In this document: positions 59,288 through 64,000 of the stretch, piece by piece
Layout: each line of letters starts with the position of its first letter
Numbering within the stretch: position 1 is the first letter of the stretch
Origin: Pedococcus badiiscoriae
Lineage (GTDB): Bacteria > Actinomycetota > Actinomycetes > Actinomycetales > Dermatophilaceae
Length of the DNA: 64,000 bases
Direction: 5' to 3'
Assembly: GCF_013408925.1 (NCBI RefSeq)
Contig: NZ_JACCAB010000001.1
Location: 62,001 to 126,000, forward strand
Notes under the pieces: generated by a model
Database searches by the model: none
What the model was told of the DNA's origin: nothing
What the model saw: only the letters and a program-made list of their open reading frames with translations
Program-made: the position numbers and the translations under genes

Positions 59288-60150
59288 TCGGTCGGCGGAC
59301 CGGCCTCCACTCGTCGGCGGATCTCGGCCAGCCCGGCCGGGCCGGGCTCGACGCTCCACCAGCTCTCGATCCACCAGGTCGCCCCGATCGTGGCCCACTG
59401 CGCCGGGGTGCCCGCGGACCGGACGAACTCGCCCGTGCTGTCCCCCTCGATGACGACGTCGTAGCCCTCCCACGGGAGCCCGGCCTCCTCCCGCAGGTCG
59501 CGCACGACTGCCAGCGCCTCGGCCACGGACTCCAGGGTGAGGTGCGGGCTGCCCGGCTGGGCGTCGGGCACCGCGACGGTGGGCAGCACCCCCTGCCACC
59601 GCGCGGCCCGCTCCATCGAGGGCTGCCTGCGACGGCCGGGCAGGTAGGCGCCGACCACCCAGACCGGCGGGTGTGGTCGCTGGGTCGGTGGCGGCGGCAG
59701 GGGCGGCGCCCCCTCGCCCTCGGGACCGACCGGGTAGTGCACCCCGTCGTAGGTGAGCGGCGCACCCGACAGGAGGCCGCGATAGACGGCGAGTGACTCG
59801 TCGAGCTTGCGCGCCCGCTCGGCCCGGCCCTCGTCGCGCTCGAACCGGGTCCACCCGGGGTGCAGCGCGCCGAGCCCGACTGTCATGACGACCCGGCCTC
59901 CGCTGAGCCGGTCGACGGAGCTGACCATCGACGCGAGATCCCAGGGCCGGTGACGGCTGGCCGGGGTCAGCAGGGTGCCCAGCCGGATCGCCGACGTCGC
60001 GGTCGCCGCCGCGGCCAGGGTCACCCAGGCATGCTCGCCGTAGAGGCTCTCCCAGGTGAACACCGCGTCCCAGCCGTGCCGTTCACCCAGCGCCGCCACC
60101 TCGGCGAACGCGCAGGCGTCGGCATAGGGGACGACGAAGCCGTATCGCAT
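59284..60150 (-). CDS. LLM class flavin-dependent oxidoreductase
   Basis: 288 aa. MRYGFVVPYADACAFAEVAALGER is the first strand, WDAVFTWESLYGEHAWVTLAA a conserved barrel turn, and RLSGGRVVMTVGLGALHPGW the cofactor loop. HPPVWVVGAYLPGRR is the later block. It is unlike the first LLM gene (11516) in the C-terminal third, so they are paralogs from different subgroups. Its stop shares CTAG with the convergent ATPase gene. ATG at 60150 follows TAGCGT by six bases. Confidence 0.88.
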   Translation of the reverse strand: MRYGFVVPYADACAFAEVAALGERHGWDAVFTWESLYGEHAWVTLAAAATATSAIRLGTLLTPASRHRPWDLASMVSSVDRLSGGRVVMTVGLGALHPGWTRFERDEGRAERARKLDESLAVYRGLLSGAPLTYDGVHYPVGPEGEGAPPLPPPPTQRPHPPVWVVGAYLPGRRRQPSMERAARWQGVLPTVAVPDAQPGSPHLTLESVAEALAVVRDLREEAGLPWEGYDVVIEGDSTGEFVRSAGTPAQWATIGATWWIESWWSVEPGPAGLAEIRRRVEAGPPTD

Positions 60151-60156
60151 CCTGTG

Positions 60157-60162
60157 ACGCTA
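60157..60162 (-). promoter_or_regulatory. -10 box for the second LLM oxidoreductase gene
   Basis: TAGCGT on the minus strand, six bases before the ATG at 60150. Confidence 0.5.
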
Positions 60163-60189
60163 CGTCCGACCACCGACAGCCAGGCACCC

Positions 60190-60684
60190 TTAGGCGATGA
60201 CGACCTCGGGTTCCACGACGACCTGCGTGGTGAGCGAGTTGGAGATGTAGCACTCGTCGTGGGCCTCGTGGGTCATCCGCACGACGACGGCCGGGTCGGT
60301 CCCCGCCACCACGCTGATGACCGGCCTGAGGACGATCCGCGTGATCCGCTGTGGCACCGCGTCAGCCGGCATCTGCCCGAAGGCGTCGTCCGCGTAGGCC
60401 AGCACCTCCACGCCGCCTCGGGCAGCGACCGCGAGGAAGGACAGCAGCTGGCACGAGGACGCCGCCAGGACGAGCAGCTGCTCGGGGTTGGGCAGGTCCG
60501 GGTCGCCACGGAAGTGCGCGTCGGCACTGAGGTCGAAGCCCTCGGCCGCCGGTGGCGTCCAGGCCGTGTGGGCTCGCGGATAGGCGCGGTAGCCGCCGGC
60601 CGTCGACCCGCTCCACTCGACGCGCGCGGAGTACACGTGTCCGCGGACGTCGCCGCGGAACCCCTCGTCCGGCATACCCGTCAC
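60190..60684 (-). CDS. OsmC family peroxide-reductase-like protein
   Basis: 164 aa. LVLAASSCQLLSFLAVAARG carries the first redox Cys and AHDECYISNSLTTQVVVEP the second. The OsmC fold reduces organic hydroperoxides with a Cys pair. Its start is uncertain: GTG at 60684 (GGGGAGG just before) or ATG at 60675, which has a CACAGT box at leaderless spacing. It is next to gcvT but the 22-base gap and gene function make a shared role unlikely. Confidence 0.88.
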   Translation of the reverse strand: MTGMPDEGFRGDVRGHVYSARVEWSGSTAGGYRAYPRAHTAWTPPAAEGFDLSADAHFRGDPDLPNPEQLLVLAASSCQLLSFLAVAARGGVEVLAYADDAFGQMPADAVPQRITRIVLRPVISVVAGTDPAVVVRMTHEAHDECYISNSLTTQVVVEPEVVIA

Positions 60685-60706
60685 TGTGCCTCCCCGGTGC
60701 TCCGGC

Positions 60707-61813
60707 TCAGTCCTCGCGGACGTCGACCTGCACGAACGGCGGCTTCACGACGGTCGCGGGCACCTCGCGTCCGCGCACGTCGATGACGACCTCGTCGCCC
60801 GCGGCGACGGTCGGCGCGAGCAGCGCGAGGGCGATGCCGTTGCGCAGGGTCGGGCTGAACGTCCCGGACGTCACCTCTCCCACGACCTCGCCGTCCACCT
60901 TCACCTCACAGTGCGCCCGCGGGATGCCTCGTCCTGTCGCGAGCAGGCCCCAGGCCACCCGGGAAGGGCCGGCCGCCTTCTCCGCGACGAGCGCGTCCTT
61001 GCCCCAGAACGCCTCCTTCTTCCAGCCGACCGCCCAGCCGACCCGTGCCTGGACGGGCGTGATCGACGGGGACAGCTCGTTGCCGTGCAGGGCGTACCCC
61101 ATCTCGGTGCGCAAGGTGTCCCGCGCACCGAGGCCGCACGGCAGTCCGTCGTACGGCGCCGCGGCCTCGAGGAGGGCGTCCCAGAGCTCGGCCGAGACCT
61201 CCCACGCCGGCACCAGCTCGTAGCCGCGCTCCCCGGTGTAGCCGGTGCGGCAGACGATGACGGGGTGGCCCTTCCAGTCGGTCTCGACGAAGGACATGTA
61301 CTCGTGCCCGGTGGGCAGCCCCAGGGCCTCGAGCACCTCGTCGCTGTTGGTGCCCTGGACGGCGATGACGCCGTAGCCCTCGTGGAGGTTCTCGACCTTC
61401 AGACCCTGCGGGGCGGCCGCGGCGAGGAGCTCGACCACGGCACCGGTGTTGGCGGCGTTCGGGATGAGGAAGACGTCGTCGTCACTGCGCAGGTAGGCGA
61501 TCAGGTCGTCGACGACCCCGCCGGAGTCGTTGCAGCACAAGGTGTACTGCGCCTTGCCCTCGTGGATGCGGTCGAGGTCGTTGGCCAGGCAGGAGTTCAC
61601 GAAGTCCTTGGCCCCGGGTCCGGACACCCGCGCCTTGCCGAGATGCGAGACGTCGAAGATGCCGACGGAGGTGCGCACGGCGGAGTGCTCGCGGACGACG
61701 CCGCCACCGGGGTACTCGATCGGCATCTCCCAGCCGCCGAAGTCGGCCATCTTGGCCCCCAGGGCCACGTGCCGGTCGTGCAGGGGTGAGGTCTTCAGGG
61801 CTCCGTCGCTCAT
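60707..61813 (-). CDS. gcvT: Glycine cleavage system aminomethyltransferase (T protein)
   Basis: 368 aa. Transfers the aminomethyl group from lipoyl-H protein to tetrahydrofolate, releasing ammonia. [24 protein letters not shown] is the family start, [15 protein letters not shown] the next block, [15 protein letters not shown] the folate region, and [21 protein letters not shown] the second domain with the catalytic Asp. ATG at 61813 follows TAGCGT by seven bases. gcvP and gcvH are not in the window, as in M. tuberculosis where gcvT is also separate (Rv2211c). No glycine riboswitch is upstream. Confidence 0.95.
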   Translation of the reverse strand: MSDGALKTSPLHDRHVALGAKMADFGGWEMPIEYPGGGVVREHSAVRTSVGIFDVSHLGKARVSGPGAKDFVNSCLANDLDRIHEGKAQYTLCCNDSGGVVDDLIAYLRSDDDVFLIPNAANTGAVVELLAAAAPQGLKVENLHEGYGVIAVQGTNSDEVLEALGLPTGHEYMSFVETDWKGHPVIVCRTGYTGERGYELVPAWEVSAELWDALLEAAAPYDGLPCGLGARDTLRTEMGYALHGNELSPSITPVQARVGWAVGWKKEAFWGKDALVAEKAAGPSRVAWGLLATGRGIPRAHCEVKVDGEVVGEVTSGTFSPTLRNGIALALLAPTVAAGDEVVIDVRGREVPATVVKPPFVQVDVRED

Positions 61814-61820
61814 GCTCCGA

Positions 61821-61826
61821 ACGCTA
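61821..61826 (-). promoter_or_regulatory. -10 box for gcvT
   Basis: TAGCGT on the minus strand, seven bases before the ATG at 61813. Confidence 0.5.
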
Positions 61827-61858
61827 CCGCCCCGCACCTGCCCCCCACGCGGCACGGC

Positions 61859-61864
61859 TATCCT
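61859..61864 (+). promoter_or_regulatory. -10 box for pepA
   Basis: TATCCT about 45 bases before the GTG at 61909. Unlike most promoters here, it would give a leader of about 38 bases with an AAGGA site, so this is a leadered transcript. Confidence 0.45.
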
Positions 61865-61908
61865 GCGCACAAGCAGGTGCCACCAGCCCCCACATGAAGG
61901 ATGAGTAC

Positions 61909-63411
61909 GTGACTACCGTCAGCGTCTCCGACCGCCCCGCCCACGACCTCAAGGCGGACGCCCTCGTCCTCGCCACCGTCGACGCCGACGGCAAGGCCGC
62001 CCTGGCCGCCGGCCACGGCCTCCCCCGGCCGGCCGCCTCCCACGTCGCCGCGCAGCTCGCGGCGCTGCACGCCACGGGTGCCGCCGACGAGGTGCTGACC
62101 ATCGCGGCCGTCCCCGGAGTCGCTGCCCCGCGCGTCGTCCTCACTGGCCTCGGCAAGGGGACTGCCCGCACGACCTCCTTCGACCACGAGGTGCTGCGAC
62201 GCGCTGCCGGCGCCGCCTCGAGGTCCCTCAAGAACGCGAACAAGGTCGTCGTGGCCCTGCCGACCGCCGGCGAGGAGTCCGTCGCCGCCGTCGCCGAGGG
62301 CGCCGCGTTCGGCGCCTACCGGTATGCCGGGGTGCGCGGCCCCGCGGCCAAGCCCGCCAAGGCCATTACCGCGATCACCGTCGCCACCCCGGACGCGCGC
62401 GTCAAGGCGGTCAAGGCAGCCGCGACCCGGGCGGCCATCCTGGCGGACGCCAAGGCCTACGCCCGCGACCTGGTCAACACTCCCCCGAACCAGCTCTTCC
62501 CGCAGTCGTTCGCGGACTCCGTCAAGGCCCGCAACACCACGGCGACCGCCAAGGTGACGATCAAGGTGCTCGACGAGAAGGCGCTCGAGAAGGGCGGCTT
62601 CGGCGGCATCGTCGGCGTCGGCCAGGGCTCGGTCAACCCGCCGCGGATGGTGACCCTGACGTGGAACCCGCCCCGCGCAACGGCCTCGGTGGCGCTCGTC
62701 GGCAAGGGCATCACGTTCGACTCCGGCGGACTCAACCTGAAGCCCGCCACCGGGATGACCACGATGAAGTCCGACATGGCCGGCGCCGCCGCGGTCGCCG
62801 CGACGGTGTTCGCCGCCGCCCAGCTCGGCCTGCCGGTCAAGGTCACCGGTTACCTCTGCCTCGCCGAGAACATGCCCAGCGGCACGGCCCAGCGCCCCAG
62901 CGACGTCGTGACGATGCGCAACGGCACCACCGTCGAGATCCTCGACACCGACGCCGAGGGGCGCATGGTCCTCGGTGACGGCATCTGCCTGGCCGGTGAG
63001 GCCAAGCCCGACGTGATCGTCGACATCGCGACCCTCACCGGAGCGCAGATGGTCGCCCTCGGGGGCCGCGTCGCCGGCATCATGGCCAACGACGACACCT
63101 TCCGCGACCGGGTCGTCGCCGCGGCGGCCGCGGCCGGCGAGGCGGCCTGGGCGATGCCACTGCCGGCCGACCTGCGCAAGCAGCTCGACTCGACGGTGGC
63201 GGACCTGGCCCACAAGGGCGAACGGTGGGGCGGGATGCTCACCGCCGGCCTGTTCCTGAAGGAGTTCGTCACCGAGGGCACGCCCTGGGCGCACGTCGAC
63301 ATCGCCGGTCCCTCGTTCAATGAGGGCTCCGGGTGGGGCTACACCCCGAAGGGCGCCACCGGCTACGGCGTGGGCACGCTCCTGCGCCTGGTCGAGGACT
63401 ACGCCGGCTGA
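61909..63411 (+). CDS. pepA: Leucyl aminopeptidase (M17 family)
   Basis: 500 aa. [19 protein letters not shown] has the metal-binding Lys and Asp, [11 protein letters not shown] the next metal Asp, and [13 protein letters not shown] the signature near residue 345 (usually NTDAEGR; Asn is replaced by Asp). The N-terminal domain (1-170) is the variable part. Removes N-terminal residues in the cytoplasm. GTG at 61909 has AAGGA seven bases before; ATG at 61894 is possible. Corresponds to PepB (Rv2213). A strong hairpin follows the stop. Confidence 0.95.
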   Translation: MTTVSVSDRPAHDLKADALVLATVDADGKAALAAGHGLPRPAASHVAAQLAALHATGAADEVLTIAAVPGVAAPRVVLTGLGKGTARTTSFDHEVLRRAAGAASRSLKNANKVVVALPTAGEESVAAVAEGAAFGAYRYAGVRGPAAKPAKAITAITVATPDARVKAVKAAATRAAILADAKAYARDLVNTPPNQLFPQSFADSVKARNTTATAKVTIKVLDEKALEKGGFGGIVGVGQGSVNPPRMVTLTWNPPRATASVALVGKGITFDSGGLNLKPATGMTTMKSDMAGAAAVAATVFAAAQLGLPVKVTGYLCLAENMPSGTAQRPSDVVTMRNGTTVEILDTDAEGRMVLGDGICLAGEAKPDVIVDIATLTGAQMVALGGRVAGIMANDDTFRDRVVAAAAAAGEAAWAMPLPADLRKQLDSTVADLAHKGERWGGMLTAGLFLKEFVTEGTPWAHVDIAGPSFNEGSGWGYTPKGATGYGVGTLLRLVEDYAG

Positions 63412-63439
63412 CGCCCGCTGCCCGCCGGCGCGCGCAAAC

Positions 63440-63476
63440 ACAGTGGGGCCCGTCCGCGGTGGACGGGCCCCACTGT
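63440..63476. terminator. Strong bidirectional hairpin terminator
   Basis: A perfect 16-bp stem: ACAGTGGGGCCCGTCC (63440-63455) pairs with 63461-63476 over a five-base loop GCGGT. It lies between the convergent pepA and DUF5302 genes. No U tract on either side. Confidence 0.88.
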
Positions 63477-63494
63477 CGTCACCTGACTACTCGG

Positions 63495-63701
63495 TCATCC
63501 GCCGCTCTTGCGACGGAACATCTGCTGAGTCGCCGTCGTCGCCGCCGCCTGGGCGTGGTCGACCTTGCCGTGCTCAGTGTCGTCCGACACGTCGCGACCT
63601 GCGTGCGACTGCTTCTTGTCGAGGGCCTCGCGGAACTTGCGCTTCATCTCCTCGCTGGGCCCCTGTCCTGCTGGCTTCTTTGCGTCACCGGACTTGGCCA
63701 T
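63495..63701 (-). CDS. DUF5302 family small protein
   Basis: 68 aa. The charged peptide begins MAKSGDAKKPAGQGPSEEMK, then KRKFREALDKKQ and a Ser/His/Asp-rich tail ending QMFRRKSGG. This is the DUF5302 pattern, short actinobacterial proteins with a central amphipathic helix. Function unknown. ATG at 63701 has AGGAGG six bases upstream. The in-frame upstream reading to 63932 belongs to no family I recognise. Confidence 0.85.
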   Translation of the reverse strand: MAKSGDAKKPAGQGPSEEMKRKFREALDKKQSHAGRDVSDDTEHGKVDHAQAAATTATQQMFRRKSGG

Positions 63702-63786
63702 GGTGCCTCCTACTTCTCGGAGCGGAGCGGAGCCGGTTCCCGGCCCGCAGGTCTGTGCCCACTCTGCCAGCCACGCGGCATACGGG

Positions 63787-64000
63787 TCACTGCTTCTTGC
63801 GCTGGCGCGAGTTCCACTCGCGCATGCGGTTGGGGTAACCGGTCTGGAGCACGTCGTACACCGGCACCTCGAGACTACGAGCGAGCGCGAACGCGGCATC
63901 GCGCGACCCCGCGGCCCGCCGGGTCCACTCACCGTCGTAGGCGATGAGGATGACGGTCGTCGCGGTGACGTTCGTCGGCGGCTCGACGTAGGCCTCGACC
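63787..64000 (-). CDS. Hypothetical protein, C-terminal part only
   Basis: The last 70 or so codons of a leftward gene that starts beyond the right edge. VEPPTNVTATTVILIAYDGE, WTRRAAGSRDAAFALARSLE and VPVYDVLQTGYPNRMREWNS are visible, ending RQRKKQ and TGA at 63787-63789. It seems a compact alpha/beta C-terminus with strong conservation-like makeup. Family not recognised. It lies 85 bases upstream of the DUF5302 gene. Confidence 0.65.
   Translation of the reverse strand, partial: VEAYVEPPTNVTATTVILIAYDGEWTRRAAGSRDAAFALARSLEVPVYDVLQTGYPNRMREWNSRQRKKQ

Noticed and set aside
61814..61908. Glycine riboswitch upstream of gcvT
   Set aside because: The gap is only 95 bases, shared with the divergent pepA promoter, and gcvT has a -10 box seven bases before its ATG, leaving no leader.

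Overview
The window is GC-rich (about 72% by impression), gene-dense DNA from an actinobacterium. Respiratory genes of the cytochrome bcc-aa3 type, a maleylpyruvate-isomerase/DinB-like protein of the mycothiol-linked family, F420/FMN-type LLM oxidoreductases, DUF3043 and DUF5302 proteins and an SCO7613-like protein all fit Actinomycetota. Gene order and style suggest the Micrococcales, possibly Intrasporangiaceae; that family call is inference. From memory, the core order (aroG, plsC, an ArsA-like ATPase, an SRPBCC protein, fadD15-like, a DnaQ/UvrC-like protein, trpD, ctaE-qcrCAB, ctaF/ctaD/ctaC, an adoK-like kinase, erpA, glycerate kinase, gcvT, pepA) resembles the Mycobacterium tuberculosis Rv2178c-Rv2213 neighbourhood, so most of the window is old chromosomal backbone.

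Layout. 1-11300: a partial threonine aldolase, DAHP synthase, a GH31 glycosidase, a secreted phospholipase C-like enzyme and small enzymes (RibD/DHFR-like, nitroreductase, phospholipase D, VOC, YCII). 11500-14000: an LLM oxidoreductase, a patatin-like protein, and an odd ORF made of pieces of contractile-injection baseplate proteins, bounded by tandem repeats. 14000-17600: an acyltransferase with a MacRS-like two-component pair. 17500-22900: a six-gene leftward operon (SRPBCC, ArsA-like ATPase, His-rich zinc-ribbon protein, two ROK kinases, EEP-family nuclease/phosphatase). 23000-34200: acyl-CoA ligase, GT87-like membrane protein, HExxH lipoprotein, exonuclease/GIY-YIG fusion, Lrp-type ligand domain, large membrane protein, PLP decarboxylase.

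34200-47100: trpD, a receiver-like protein and the respiratory chain in two divergent blocks (ctaE-qcrCAB to the right, ctaC-ctaD-ctaF to the left), with an L,D-transpeptidase between them. Next to ctaC is a cysteine-desulfurase-like protein that lacks the expected PLP lysine, coupled to a TusA-like protein. 47100-64000: aat, adenosine-kinase-like PfkB kinase, flavodoxin-type reductase, erpA, glycerate kinase, nadA, dehydrogenase-like and dipeptidase genes, DUF3043, a fused two-domain ECF-type ATPase with no partner in the window, LLM oxidoreductase, OsmC, gcvT, pepA, DUF5302 and a partial gene.

Three window-wide patterns stand out. Many genes appear to be leaderless, with a TAnnnT-like -10 box 6 or 7 bases before the start codon. 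Short tandem repeats (6-21 bp units) recur at gene ends and in linkers. The heptamer GTATGCC/GGCATAC is far commoner than the related GTACGCC/GGCGTAC, even though T-ending tyrosine codons should be rare in DNA this rich in GC. No tRNA, rRNA, CRISPR array, insertion sequence or riboswitch was recognised.
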